A DNA stretch of 37,445 nucleotides from Flavobacteriales bacterium (GTDB lineage Bacteria; Bacteroidota; Bacteroidia; Flavobacteriales_D; Crocinitomicaceae): contig JADFAL010000008.1 in NCBI GenBank assembly GCA_015665275.1, positions 96,104 through 133,548 of the forward strand, read 5' to 3'. Made by a program: the position numbers and the translations under genes. The notes beneath the pieces were generated by a model that did not search any database, was not told the origin of the DNA, and saw nothing but the letters and a program-made list of their open reading frames with translations. Below, piece after piece: positions 23,731 to 34,000 of this stretch (positions are counted from its first letter, which is position 1; each line of letters starts with the position of its first letter).

Positions 23731-25149
23731 TTAATCCACGTAGCTCAATTTCAACATATTCGAATTTCCGTGCTCTTCAATAGGCATGGAAGCAATATTA
23801 ATCACCAAATCACCCGAATTAATCTTGCCTTCATCTCTCAGCATGTTCTTGATATCTGAAATGGTTTGGTCGGTACTTTCCGTTTTATCGTAATAGAAAC
23901 CCTTTACTCCCCAAACCAGGTTCAATTGCGTCAAAATTCGACGATTGCTCGTAAACACGAAAATATTAGCATTGGGACGTTGTGATGCCACTTTGTAACC
24001 TGTATACCCGGTAAACGACATGGTTAAAATTGCTTTCGCTTCTACTCGTTTACACAAACGCACTGCGTTAAAACAAATAGAATCCGTGATAAATCGCGTA
24101 TGATCTTTCTCTGGTGCTTCGTGCTTGTTGTACAAATCATCGTAATCTTCAATCTCTTTTACGATGTTGGACATCGCCTGAATGACTTCCACCGGATATT
24201 TCCCTACTGAAGTTTCTCCAGACAACATCACGGCATCTGTTCCATCAAAAACGGCATTTGCCACGTCATTCACTTCGGCACGACTTGGAGTGGTATTGTC
24301 TATCATACTCTCCATCATCTGCGTTGCTACAATTACTGGCTTGGCATTTGCACGACATTTCCTGATAAGCATCTTCTGAATCAACGGCACATTTTGAAAC
24401 GGAATCTCTACTCCTAAGTCACCACGGGCCACCATAAGCGCATTACTTTCAGCGATGATTTCGTCGATTTGCTCAATTGCTTCTGGTTTCTCAATCTTCG
24501 CGATTACTTTGGTGTGCTTTCCTTGTTCTTTAATGATGTCTTTCAGTTCGCGCATATCAACCGCCGAACGCACAAATGAAAGGGCTATCCAATCTACTTC
24601 GTGCAATAGCGCAAAGTCCAAATCGAGTCGGTCTTTCTCTGTAAGTGACGGCATGGAAATCTCTGTATTTGGGAAGTTCACTCCTTTGCGTGAAGAAAGA
24701 ATACCACCCAAAATAACTTCGGCAGTGATTTCCGTCTTCCCGTTGGAATCAATAACTTCCAAAGTCAGTTTTCCATCGTCGAGCAACAATCGTTCGCCCA
24801 CATTCACATCATGCGGTAAGTCCTGATAATTGATGGAAAAGCGCTTCGCAGTTCCTAATACATCTTTGGTCGTGATCTTCACTTTTTGTCCTGCTTCCAA
24901 CAAGACACCGTTGTCGGTCATTTTACCCGTACGGATCTTCGGACCTTGCAAATCGCCAAGGATGGCTACGCTCAATCCAGTCTCCGTGTTCAAATCACGA
25001 ATCATTCGAATGATGTTTTCGTGATCTTCATGCGATCCATGCGAGAAGTTCAATCGGCATACGTTTACTCCCGATTCGAACATTTTCTTCAGCACTTCTC
25101 TCTTTGCAGAGGAAGGCCCCATGGTCGCTACTATTTTCGTTCTTTTCAT
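23731..25149 (-). CDS. pyk: pyruvate kinase
   Basis: The 472-residue enzyme converts phosphoenolpyruvate and ADP to pyruvate and ATP. It begins MKRTKIVATMGPSS with CRLNFSHGSHEDH. It carries the active-site IAKIEKPEAIEQIDEI and MVARGDLGVEIP segments and MLSGETSVGKYPVE near residue 320. The C-terminal domain is complete and ends NMLKLSYVD. The gene lies downstream of an IPExxxVDY protein gene, a common Bacteroidota pairing, but a separate promoter lies in between. Confidence 0.96.
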   Translation of the reverse strand: MKRTKIVATMGPSSAKREVLKKMFESGVNVCRLNFSHGSHEDHENIIRMIRDLNTETGLSVAILGDLQGPKIRTGKMTDNGVLLEAGQKVKITTKDVLGTAKRFSINYQDLPHDVNVGERLLLDDGKLTLEVIDSNGKTEITAEVILGGILSSRKGVNFPNTEISMPSLTEKDRLDLDFALLHEVDWIALSFVRSAVDMRELKDIIKEQGKHTKVIAKIEKPEAIEQIDEIIAESNALMVARGDLGVEIPFQNVPLIQKMLIRKCRANAKPVIVATQMMESMIDNTTPSRAEVNDVANAVFDGTDAVMLSGETSVGKYPVEVIQAMSNIVKEIEDYDDLYNKHEAPEKDHTRFITDSICFNAVRLCKRVEAKAILTMSFTGYTGYKVASQRPNANIFVFTSNRRILTQLNLVWGVKGFYYDKTESTDQTISDIKNMLRDEGKINSGDLVINIASMPIEEHGNSNMLKLSYVD

Positions 25150-25227
25150 GTGTAATATCGTTTATCAATGGTCACATGGAAGTCGTAAGTAAATTTCAAT
25201 CATTTCAGTTCGCGCAATGATCTGATT

Positions 25228-25256
25228 CAAATTTACGTACTCGTTTCATATTCAAA
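25228..25256 (-). promoter_or_regulatory. promoter of pyk
   Basis: On the minus strand, TTTG (25256-25253) and TAAATTTG (25235-25228) match the -33/-7 consensus with a 17 nt spacer. The -33 element overlaps the last codons of the upstream gene. The pyk 5' UTR would be about 75 nt. Confidence 0.6.
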
Positions 25257-25680
25257 ATACAATGTTTTGTGCTGAGCTGAGTTCGTCTGGTTCAAAAGGG
25301 AACACCGCCAAAATACTCGGCACAGCTTTTAATTCAACTACCAACTCCGGAATTTCTACCGCCCAATTATCGCACAGAAATAGAAAGAAGTCTATGCCGG
25401 GCTTTTCAGGAATAAGGTACTTGCCTTGGTTTTTGTTTTTAATGAGGTAGTATACCAATCGATCTGAATCATCTGCGTATTCATACATGGAATGACTCGA
25501 AACCACCACTCCCTTTCTGTCTGTTACGCAATATGGTTCGTCACATTTCGAAAGATGCAAACCGAGTTCTTGATTGATACCCCAGGCGAGACGATAATCG
25601 CTATGATGAGAACTAATCCCAACAATATCAAAGTCGAGATCATCATCTAACTCAAGCGTGTATTTCTTTTTCTTCGCCAT
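25252..25680 (-). CDS. IPExxxVDY family protein
   Basis: The 142-residue protein starts MAKKKKYTLELDDDLDFDIVGISSHHSDYRLAW and contains IPEKPGIDFFLFL at about 90-102, a variant of the family's IPExxxVDY signature with IDF in place of VDY. It is a small Bacteroidota protein of unknown function, typically found beside pyk, as here. No signal peptide or membrane segment is seen. Confidence 0.88.
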   Translation of the reverse strand: MAKKKKYTLELDDDLDFDIVGISSHHSDYRLAWGINQELGLHLSKCDEPYCVTDRKGVVVSSHSMYEYADDSDRLVYYLIKNKNQGKYLIPEKPGIDFFLFLCDNWAVEIPELVVELKAVPSILAVFPFEPDELSSAQNIVF

Positions 25681-25876
25681 AAACTAACACCAACACACGA
25701 AAATACTCAAATGTGAACGAATGATATCAACGAACCAATAAGATAGCCTTGAATTAACAATTTGGTGATACCTCCGAATCTCTCATTCCATGTTCACCAC
25801 AAAGACACAAACCAATCATTTTGATACTCCTTCTATCAACGACACCATAACCCAGAAGTCTTTTAATTGAGCAATA

Positions 25877-27481
25877 TTAGTAGATCACGACCTTCTTGTT
25901 AGCAACAATTCTTCCCTCCTCAATTAATTTCAGGAAGTAAACACCTGTTTGACATAGGATTAGCTCTGCAGAATTCAATCCTGCGCTTTGTAATTGTGAA
26001 AATACCTGCTTCCCTGTTGCATCTGTAATTTGAATTTCCTGTGGATGTATCCCTTCCCAGCGCACGGTGAATTGACCTTTACTCGGGTTGGGAAATAAAT
26101 TCACGTTAGCAGCTTCCAATTCCATATTCCCAAGAACTCCCGAAGATTGATTCGAATAAACACCTACCGGATTTGTATTTCCTTGTGGACGTGGATTATT
26201 CATTGAAATTAGTACGACATTACCATCAACAGTAAGCGGTGGCTCTGCACATTGATAGGTAGAGAGGTATTGCAACGCTGCTCCGGCATCCAATCGACCT
26301 GCCCCCAATAACCCATCGTAATCTGAAGAGTTTATCGGATAAATATCGACAGCAGTTTGCTTTAAAACACTGATCACCTCTTCCCTACTCAAGCATGGTC
26401 GTAATGAGAGCATCAATCCGATGGTACCAGTAACGTATGGCGCAGCAAAACTACTTCCGCTTCCCGTAAGGTAATTCCCTGGAAAATTAGTTCCTGCCAC
26501 ATCATATCCCGGTGCGCAAATATCCACTTGTGCGTTATGCTGATGCGTCGAATTTGGGTCTCCAGGTATTCTTTCATGATTGTCCCATGGTCCAACGCTC
26601 GAAACCGAAATTACACCGTCCAATCCTGCTGGATACACTACTCCGGTTGGTCCTCCACACTGACCTCCATTTCCTGCAGCGGCAACAACGATACAACCGT
26701 TTTCGAACAATTCATTCATGATCAGATCATAATATCCCGTGTAAAAGCAGCCTGATGTCCAGCTCACGTTAATCACCCGTACCCCTTGATAACAAAGTTG
26801 AAGCATTTCATTGTACCCCAGAGATTTCAATGACAATTGGCAGTTGTACCCTATTGAGCTTTTACCGATTGCGTTATTTGTATTTCCCGCTGCCGCAATT
26901 GAAACAGCTGTGCCATGCATATAATAGTAGGGAGAAGCGTAAATCGGGTTCTGTGCTGCAACTACATTTCCTTGCAACTCTTCATGATTGAGTTAGAACC
27001 CTCCATCTACAACGCCAATAACGGTGTTTGGATCTCCTGTAGAATATTCCCAGGCGATTTCTGCATTGATTAAATCCAGAGCGTAATCATTGGAAAATGT
27101 AAACGAGTAATCGTCCGGAAAAGGATCTACACTCAACAATTCATATTCGGGTGCGGGATCAATTTGAGAACAATAACCAAGTACTGAGAGAGAACGGGAG
27201 AAATCCTCGAAAGAACCGACAGCTTCAACCTCATAGACTCGCTGTAATTTTTCTGAGCGGCTATCTGGAAGTGCTTTTGCACAACTTTTGACATCAAATG
27301 CATTGAACACTTCTCTTAAATGCACATCTCCTTCCTTCCAAATTCCATGTTCCTGAATGGGAATAAACGGATCGCTATCAATGGTCCCCCAAACTTTAAC
27401 CGCTTCTTCTTTTTCCTGACCAAACGATGTGGTGGTAGCACCAAACAATAAAACAACGATTACCAACCTCACTAACTTCAT
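25877..27481 (-). pseudogene. S8 subtilisin-like protease with T9SS type A sorting domain, interrupted by one in-frame stop
   Basis: One reading frame runs from ATG 27481 to 25877 with a single TAA at 26995-26993 (codon 163). Before it come a signal peptide (ending TTTSFGQ), a propeptide-like region and the Asp motif VIGVVDGGF (D159). Directly after it, in the same frame, come LNHEELQGNV, the His motif MHGTAVSIAAAGN (H189), the oxyanion region AAAGNGG and the Ser motif GSSFAAP (S344). A C-terminal type A T9SS domain follows (VNLFPNPSKGQFTVRW to KKVVIY). Intact relatives read DGGF-x-LNHEEL, so one base change explains the stop. Nothing else is damaged, so it is a very recent pseudogene, a sequencing error or a read-through gene. 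The ATG at 27523 adds 14 residues before the signal peptide and is less likely. Confidence 0.85.
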
Positions 27482-27599
27482 ACACTTTAACTGCTCTCTA
27501 AATTCATACTTATAGCCGCGCACTTGTCGCAGCTACCTTTTGTCGCAATCGTTAGTCAGTTGATTGTTAGACGGATTCGAAAATCCAGCGCGAATATAA

Positions 27600-27653
27600 T
27601 ACAACGTGTTAGATTATTACTTAATCGGTTAAATATCTTTTCAACACGTTGTA
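27600..27653. repeat. inverted repeat in divergent intergenic region
   Basis: TACAACGTGTT (27600-27610) and AACACGTTGTA (27643-27653) are perfect inverted copies of 11 bp with a 32 nt loop. They lie between the subtilase gene and the tonB-family gene. There is no T-tract, so a terminator is unlikely; a regulator-binding site or structured RNA are possibilities. Confidence 0.5.
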
Positions 27654-27764
27654 CACGATAAGTTGGGTTTGGCCGGAGAATTGACTGCCGGTAGTATTAA
27701 CAAGTAATTAACAAATTGTTACGTAATCTCAATTGTAGTCAGCTACACGCATTTTGGCATGCCA

Positions 27765-27797
27765 TTTGCGGTTTTGGATACTGGAAACTTAAATTTT
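27765..27797 (+). promoter_or_regulatory. promoter of the tonB-family gene
   Basis: TTTG (27765-27768) and TAAATTTT (27790-27797, one mismatch to TAnnTTTG) are 21 nt apart, the same spacing as in the ilv and fumC promoters. The -7 element ends 5 nt before the ATG at 27803. Confidence 0.5.
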
Positions 27798-27802
27798 TAT
27801 TT

Positions 27803-28510
27803 ATGATTGAAAAGAAAGATTCGAGAGCAAATCTCGAAAAAAACCGGGTGACCATTTTCGGTATCGGCCTCCTCGCAGCGGGCTCTTTTACCTTGGCCGC
27901 CTTCACCTACACTTCCCCGATGGAAGTAGAAGAGGCGAAAATCGCTTCGGCACAATCCGAAGTACGTTATGAAATTCAACAGGAGGATGCGCCTGAAGAA
28001 AAACCAGAAGAAATTCTTGAAGAAGTCGCACAGGACGAACCTATGTTTCAGACAGAAGCGTTGGAAGAACTGAGCGAAGACATCAAGACAAAGCAGAATG
28101 AGAAGCAAGCTCAGGAAGCCACCGCTAACTCTGGTAATCAGAAGCGTCTCAAAGGGCCCTCTCATCGATTCACGATTCGTGAGAAATTACCCGATGCAGT
28201 TGAATACACGGATGTAGAAGCAAAATACGTTGGAGGTACTACCGAGATGATCAAGTACGTTCAAACCAACGTAGAATATCCTGAATATGCGCGATCGATT
28301 GGCGAACAAGGCAAAATCTATGTTCGTTTTATCGTTGAACGGGATGGGACTATTTCTAGCGTAAAAGCTGTAAACGAAAAGATGGATCGCAGTCTTAGAC
28401 GTGAAGCTGAACGCATTGTACGATCGTTCCCCAAATGGATACCGGGCGAGCTAAACGGGAAACGCGTACGTAGCTATGTTAGATTACCCATAACCTTTGT
28501 CCTAGATTAG
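27803..28510 (+). CDS. TonB family energy-transducing protein
   Basis: The 235-residue protein has one N-terminal membrane helix (about 17-36, TIFGIGLLAAGSFTLAAFTY). A Glu/Pro-rich linker (about 60-120) follows, then a TonB C-terminal domain with YPEYARSIGEQGKIYVRFIVERDGTISSV and a final FPKWIPGELNGKRVRSYVRLPITFVL. It would sit in the inner membrane and span the periplasm. The start at 27803 gives a short cytoplasmic N-terminus; an ATG-like start at 27716 would add 29 unrelated residues. No ExbB/ExbD or TonB-dependent receptor gene is adjacent. Confidence 0.88.
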   Translation: MIEKKDSRANLEKNRVTIFGIGLLAAGSFTLAAFTYTSPMEVEEAKIASAQSEVRYEIQQEDAPEEKPEEILEEVAQDEPMFQTEALEELSEDIKTKQNEKQAQEATANSGNQKRLKGPSHRFTIREKLPDAVEYTDVEAKYVGGTTEMIKYVQTNVEYPEYARSIGEQGKIYVRFIVERDGTISSVKAVNEKMDRSLRREAERIVRSFPKWIPGELNGKRVRSYVRLPITFVLD

Positions 28511-28533
28511 TTAAACCACTAGCTGCGAAATTT

Positions 28534-28565
28534 AAGGCTGCGTCTTTATGACCAGCCTTTTTTTA
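28534..28565 (+). terminator. terminator after the tonB-family gene
   Basis: AAGGCTG (28534-28540) pairs with CAGCCTT (28553-28559) around a 12 nt loop and is followed by a T-run. Confidence 0.8.
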
Positions 28566-28595
28566 TGCTCCTTTGCTCAAGCATCGGCGAAAGCG

Positions 28596-28627
28596 TTGTG
28601 TCCATCCCGAGAGATTGCCTAAATTTA
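28596..28627 (+). promoter_or_regulatory. promoter of fumC
   Basis: TTG (28596-28598) and TAAATTTA (28620-28627) fit the -33/-7 pattern with a 21 nt spacer, with A replacing the final G. The fumC ATG lies 20 nt after the -7 element. Confidence 0.5.
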
Positions 28628-28647
28628 GAGCCATAAAATTGCAATTG

Positions 28648-30057
28648 ATGGAATACAGAATTGAAAAAGATACGATGGGCGAAGTTCAAGTGCCTGCGGA
28701 CAAGTATTGGGGTGCACAAACACAGCGATCTCGAAACAACTTCAAAATTGGTGGCGACAACATGCGCATGCCGCTAGAGGTAACTAAGGCCTTTGCTATT
28801 TTAAAGAAATCGGCGGCGGAAACAAATGCTGAATTGGGCGTTTTGCCAAAAGAAAAGGCGGCATTAATTGGTAAAGTTTGTGACGAAATTCTGGATGGGA
28901 AATTGGACGATCAATTCCCACTAGTGATCTGGCAAACTGGTTCGGGTACGCAATCGAACATGAATATGAATGAAGTAATTGCCAATCGTGCACACGTGAT
29001 CAATGGCGGTTCATTAATGGACGCGGATAAATACATCCACCCGAACGACGACGTAAACAAATCACAATCTTCTAACGATACCTTTCCAACAGCAATGCAC
29101 ATTGCAAGCTACAAGCAAATTGTTGAGGATACGCTTCCAAAAATTGAAACACTTCGAAATACGCTGCATGAGAAATCGGAACAGTATATGAACGTGGTTA
29201 AAATTGGACGTACGCACTTCATGGATGCTACTCCTTTAAGTTTGGGACAAGAATTCTCAGGATATGTTTCTCAATTGGACCACGGAATAAAAGCATTGAA
29301 AAATACTTTCGCTCACCTTTCTGAGTTGGCTCTTGGAGGAACAGCTGTGGGTACAGGATTAAATACTCCTGAAGGATACTCTGAATTGGTGGCACAGAAA
29401 ATTGCTTCTTATTCGAACCAACCTATGATTACTGCGGAAAACAAATTTGAAGCGTTGGCTGCGCATGATGCTATGGTTGAAACACACGGAGCATTGAAGC
29501 AATTGGCGGTAAGTTTGATGAAAATTGGGAACGATATTCGGATGTTGTGTTCAGGACCTAGAAGTGGAATTGGAGAAATCGTAATTCCAGAAAACGAGCC
29601 AGGATCTTCTATCATGCCAGGGAAAGTAAATCCTACGCAGTGTGAAGCGTTGACAATGGTTTGTGCGCAGGTAATTGGAAACGATGTTGCAGTTGCAACC
29701 GGCGGTATGACAGGTCACTTCGAATTGAACGTTTTCAAACCGATGATGGTATACAACGTTTTGACTTCTGCTCGTTTGTTGGGAGACGCATGTTTGTCAT
29801 TCAATGACAACTGTGCTGTTGGAATTGCTCCAAACGATGCTGTAATCAAAGAAAAACTAGAAAACTCATTGATGTTGGTAACTGCACTAAACACGCATAT
29901 CGGATACGAAAATGCAGCAGCTATTGCTAAAAAGGCTCATAAAGAAGGAACAACGTTGCGTCAGGCAGCCATTGCTCTTGAATTAGTGACGAACGAACAA
30001 TTTGACGAGTGGGTACGTCCCGAAGATATGATCGGAAGTATGAAAACCACTTCTTGA
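28648..30057 (+). CDS. fumC: fumarate hydratase, class II
   Basis: The 469-residue protein interconverts fumarate and malate in the TCA cycle. It begins [27 protein letters not shown]. It carries the substrate-binding [17 protein letters not shown], the [19 protein letters not shown] segment and the superfamily signature [13 protein letters not shown]. The start at 28648 matches the conserved N-terminus and follows a promoter; an ATG at 28573 would add 25 residues that overlap the promoter. It is flanked by terminators and is probably monocistronic. Confidence 0.96.
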   Translation: MEYRIEKDTMGEVQVPADKYWGAQTQRSRNNFKIGGDNMRMPLEVTKAFAILKKSAAETNAELGVLPKEKAALIGKVCDEILDGKLDDQFPLVIWQTGSGTQSNMNMNEVIANRAHVINGGSLMDADKYIHPNDDVNKSQSSNDTFPTAMHIASYKQIVEDTLPKIETLRNTLHEKSEQYMNVVKIGRTHFMDATPLSLGQEFSGYVSQLDHGIKALKNTFAHLSELALGGTAVGTGLNTPEGYSELVAQKIASYSNQPMITAENKFEALAAHDAMVETHGALKQLAVSLMKIGNDIRMLCSGPRSGIGEIVIPENEPGSSIMPGKVNPTQCEALTMVCAQVIGNDVAVATGGMTGHFELNVFKPMMVYNVLTSARLLGDACLSFNDNCAVGIAPNDAVIKEKLENSLMLVTALNTHIGYENAAAIAKKAHKEGTTLRQAAIALELVTNEQFDEWVRPEDMIGSMKTTS

Positions 30058-30110
30058 ATTAGAAATAAAGAAATGTACCTTTCGACTTTGCTCAAGGTAC
30101 TTTGAAATTG

Positions 30111-30150
30111 GCCCCGCTTCTCGACTTTACTCGATGCGGGGCTTTTCTTT
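30111..30150 (+). terminator. terminator of fumC
   Basis: GCCCCGC (30111-30117) pairs with GCGGGGC (30136-30142), followed by TTTTCTTT. A smaller hairpin GTACCTT/AAGGTAC (30075-30100) precedes it. Confidence 0.8.
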
Positions 30151-30250
30151 GGGAAAACATTTTGTGCGTTGGGAAGTTGAATCGATACGGTGGGATGAAG
30201 CGGCGTATACAATCAAGGATGAATGCCGTACTTGCTATCAGAAACGATAC
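30133..30250. repeat. direct repeat, copy A (about 118 bp)
   Basis: This segment recurs at 30475-30593. The last 43 nt (30208-30250, starting TACAATCAAGG) are identical in the two copies; the first part has scattered differences. It begins in the fumC terminator's 3' arm. No long reading frame or transposase is present. Confidence 0.75.
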
Positions 30251-30342
30251 AAAAAGAGTTAGTTAGTAGAATTTTAGTTGTTAGTAATGTATCGATTTCT
30301 AAAGGCTTTTATAGTGTAATTAGTAGTTTATTGGTTAGGTAC

Positions 30343-30370
30343 AGCCCCGAGATATCGGGGCTTTTTCTTT
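30343..30370 (+). terminator. intrinsic terminator-like hairpin
   Basis: AGCCCCGA (30343-30350) pairs perfectly with TCGGGGCT (30355-30362) around GATA, followed by TTTTCTTTTT. No recognised gene ends here; it may terminate a small transcript from the preceding repeat. Confidence 0.75.
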
Positions 30371-30421
30371 TTAAAAAAGAATAGCACCTTCCCACCCCAC
30401 TCAAGGTGTAAGAGAATTGGT

Positions 30422-30482
30422 CCCGCATCCCAGCTTCGTTCAAGTTGCCCAGCCCCGGTCATCGAGCCTGTCGAGATGCGGG
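30422..30482. repeat. GC-rich palindrome at the edge of repeat copy B
   Basis: CCCGCATC (30422-30429) and GATGCGGG (30475-30482) form an inverted repeat that encloses ATCGAGCCTGTCGAGAT, a second stem-loop-like stretch. It resembles the GC-rich intergenic palindromes common in Bacteroidota. Confidence 0.5.
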
Positions 30483-30593
30483 GATTATTCTTTGCCTAGA
30501 CATTTCGTGCGTTAGGAAATCAAATCAACACGATGGGATGAATCGGCGTGTACAATCAAGGATGAATGCCGTACTTGCTATCAGAAACGATAC
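30475..30593. repeat. direct repeat, copy B (about 119 bp)
   Basis: This is the second copy of the segment at 30133-30250, with the identical 43 nt core at 30551-30593. As in copy A, it starts in a GATGCGGGG hairpin arm and carries GTGCGTT and GATGGGATGAA-like blocks before the core. Confidence 0.75.
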
Positions 30594-31034
30594 CAATATT
30601 GTTGTTACATTTTGCTTTTGGGGTATCGATTTCCACATCGTGTTTAGCGTAGTTTAGAATTTAAGGTTTAAGAAAGCCCCGCATCGAAATACTTGATGAC
30701 CGGGGCTTTTCTAGTATATATCACAAATTTAGCACTACGCAGTTTTACTAAAACTAGCAAAAGCATGGTTTCAATGAAAATTAAGTCTTCTTGGTTGAAT
30801 GAACGGTGAAATCATCACATAATTCACACAAATAATTCCCACTAATATAACATCCTCAGTTACAATGGACAAAATCCAATCAACCAAATAATAATTTGAT
30901 TTTCAATACCTAATACCCAACTTTCGTGATTCAATAATTCACAGTTGAAGAATGCGCACAAACGGGCATTATTTTTTATATATTGTATATTACTAAGAGT
31001 TGTTACTAAGGACAACTAACGCCACTGCACTACT
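30594..31034. other. gene-free stretch before the sensor kinase
   Basis: After the second repeat copy no convincing gene is visible up to 31035. The stretch holds a terminator hairpin (30675-30710), a short palindrome AGTTTTA-C-TAAAACT (30741-30755) and an AGTTGT/ACAACT inverted repeat (30998-31003 and 31012-31017) just before the kinase start. The region from 30720 to 31000 is AT-rich. It may contain the kinase promoter, but no clear TAnnTTTG element is seen. Confidence 0.5.
30675..30710 (+). terminator. intrinsic terminator-like hairpin
   Basis: AGCCCCG (30675-30681) pairs with CGGGGCT (30701-30707), extended by flanking AA and TT, and runs into TTTT. It follows repeat copy B and no gene ends immediately before it. 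Confidence 0.7.
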
Positions 31035-34000
31035 ATGGAGTTTATGAGAAAATATCGGTTCGGTTTACTAGGAGGAATCATCTTCTGTACGTGTACCTGT
31101 ATTTTCCTTTTGTTCGGCTTCATTCTTGACACGGCTTACAAAGAGCGAATTCTTACAAAAAGTGAAAAAACGCTTTTATACATGAAAGGAAAACAAGAGA
31201 AGGCCCTTTCCGATATAGAAGAGGAATTGTTCTTTGTTTCCAATTTAGGCTCTGTCGGGAATTTTGAAAATGAACAAACAAGAGCGACTGACGATCTATA
31301 CCACTTCATGAAGACCAAAAGGGGCTTCGACCAAATTCGGATTCTTGACCTATCAGGACAAGAAGTAATTTGCGTAAACGCAGCGGCGAATCCATCCGTA
31401 GTTGATTTCATGCTGCTACAGGACAGCAGGGATCAAGAGGTATTTCGGCAAGCGAAACTGTTGCAAATAGGTGAATATTACAATTCGGCCCTACAATTAA
31501 GCAAGAGGTTGGTTACGTCCAAGGAACAAGGAAAACCTGTAGTAAGTTTTGCGACTTCTATTTATAGGGGCGACTCCAGAGTAGGATATCTGATTATAAA
31601 TTATGAGATCTTACACTCTTTGGATAATTACGACCTCATCGTTTCCAATGGCAATCGCTTCGATCTTATCGATGACCAGGGCATTTCCCTAGGCTCTTTG
31701 GTGAACGCAAATCCAAAGAATTTCTCCCCATTTACGGTTAAAACCCAAGGCAGCTCTAAGAAGAATACGAAACAACAAATTAAAGTATCTCAAGACGACA
31801 ATTACCAGTACTTAGCAGTACAGATGGACGGAAAAAAGAACGTTTCACGGAATTCCAATCGACTCAAACAGAGTGAACAGTCCAATCGGGCATTTACCCT
31901 TATCCATGCTACGCCTTCAGAAAAATTCAAGGCGGTCAAGGCAGATTATTTTTGGATTTTAATCGTATCCTTTATTCTTTTCTCAGCGCTTTATTGGTTC
32001 GGGTATATATCGCTTTGGTCCAATCGAAAACAACAGCAATCTTCTGAATTAAAATTGAATTCCATTTTCAACAAATCGCTTTCATTTGTTGGATTGTTAG
32101 CACCGGATGGCACAATACTAGAAGTAAATGAACCGGCTCTACAATTTGCCGGAATAACGAAGGAACAAGTCATCGGACTTAAGTACTGGGATGCTCCTTG
32201 GTGGGCCTTAAGTTCTCAAGCACGATTGAATTTGCGTTCAGCGATTCAAGAAGCAAGTAGTGGAAAGTCCATACGGTATGATGCAGAGATAGTGGGCGAT
32301 AATGACGAGCGAATAATAATCGACTTTAGCTTGCAACCTGTACGCGATGAGAATAGCGAAATCATCTACATCATTCCGGAGGGCCGAAATATTACCGAAA
32401 AGGTGACACTGCAAAAGGAAATTGAAGCCAATAACCAATTGCATAAAGCCGTACAAAAACTATCAAACACGGGAATTTGGTCTGTAAACCTCACTGACAA
32501 TAGACTTGTTTGGGACGAAATCGTTTATGCGATTCATGAGTTAGAGTTTGGGACCGAATTGAAAGTGGAGGAAGGCATCAATTTCTATCGAGAAGATTTC
32601 CGCGAACTGGTTCGCTCTTCTATTGATAATGCAGTCGTGAACAATGAAAGTTGGGATATCGAAGCAGTCTTGGTAACCTCCAAAGGGAAAGAGGTTTGGG
32701 TAAGAGCACTTGGTTATCCAGTATTTAAAAATGGAGAACTGCTAGAACTCCGTGGAACCTTCGCCGATATTAACACACGTAAAAGAAACGAAGAAAAACT
32801 AGCAGAAAACGAGAAACGATTGCGATTGGCATTGGATTCTACGAATCTCGGTATGTGGGATTGGGATCTGGTCAACGACGTTCTTACCTGGGATGATTCC
32901 CTCTACGAAATGTACGGAGTAGAACAATCGGAATTCACAGGTGCATTCGAGGCCTGGAAGAGTTCTGTTCATCCGGATGATATCGAAAATGCGCGGGATA
33001 AGGTAAACGAGAGCATTGATCAAAGGACTCCACTCAATATAATTTTCCGAATCATTAGGCAATCGGGGGAAACGCAATATCTAAGGGCGGATGCCTCGGT
33101 GATCACTGATGATTTAGGAAAACCTATCCGTATGATAGGTGTAAACAAGGATATTACGGAAAGTGTTTATAATGAGATCAAGATCAGGGAGTTAAATTCC
33201 AACCTGGAGGACAAGGTGATGGAACGCACGGCAGAACTTAGTAAAACCAAAGTCGAACTACAGCAGCAGCTGAGCCTACTTGGAGTAACTGCAATGGTCT
33301 CCGAAACCAATCTGAAGGGTGATATTATAAATGCAAACAATGCCTTCTGCGAACTTTGTGAGTACAGCAAGGAAGAATTAATTGGACAAACACACAGACT
33401 TCTGAAAAGTGAAATCCAGGATAACGGGATGTACAATGATTTATGGAAAACTATTTCAGGAGGTGGAACCTGGCAGGGAGAACTGTGCAATAAGAAGAAG
33501 TCTGGTGATTTGTATTGGGTACATGCTACCATTCAACCATTTTTAAATGAAGATAACTCCATTACCCGCTACGTAGGGGTTTATTTTGACATCACGCAGC
33601 TCAAAGAAAGTACCCGCAAACTTTCGGAAATGAACGCAGAGTTGGATTCTGCCAACCGGGAACTGGAAACATTCAGCTATTCCGTATCGCATGACTTGAA
33701 GGCTCCTTTACGCGCGCTGCAGGGGTTCAGCAAAAACATGATTGAACGGTACGGGTCTACTTTGGATGAAACAGGAACGCGCTGGCTGCATTTCATTGAG
33801 GACAATGCTTCTCGCATGGATAATCTAATTGGAGACATTCTGTCCTACTCTAAAATTGGCAAGGCAACCATCCGAAAATCGAAATACAGTATGAAAACGC
33901 TGGTGCAAGAAAAACTTGCCGCTATTGAAACCGGATACAAAAACCAGCCAACGGTAACGATCGAAGAAAACCTTCCCGATATTTCTTCTGACCGAACTAT

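Noticed and set aside
30208-30593. CRISPR-like array from the repeated 43 nt core
   Set aside because: Only two copies about 343 bp apart, with homologous flanking sequence and no regular spacers.
30445-30657. 70-codon ORF across repeat copy B
   Set aside because: It spans the GC-rich palindrome and repeat, shows no protein motif, and its counterpart in copy A is not open over the same length.
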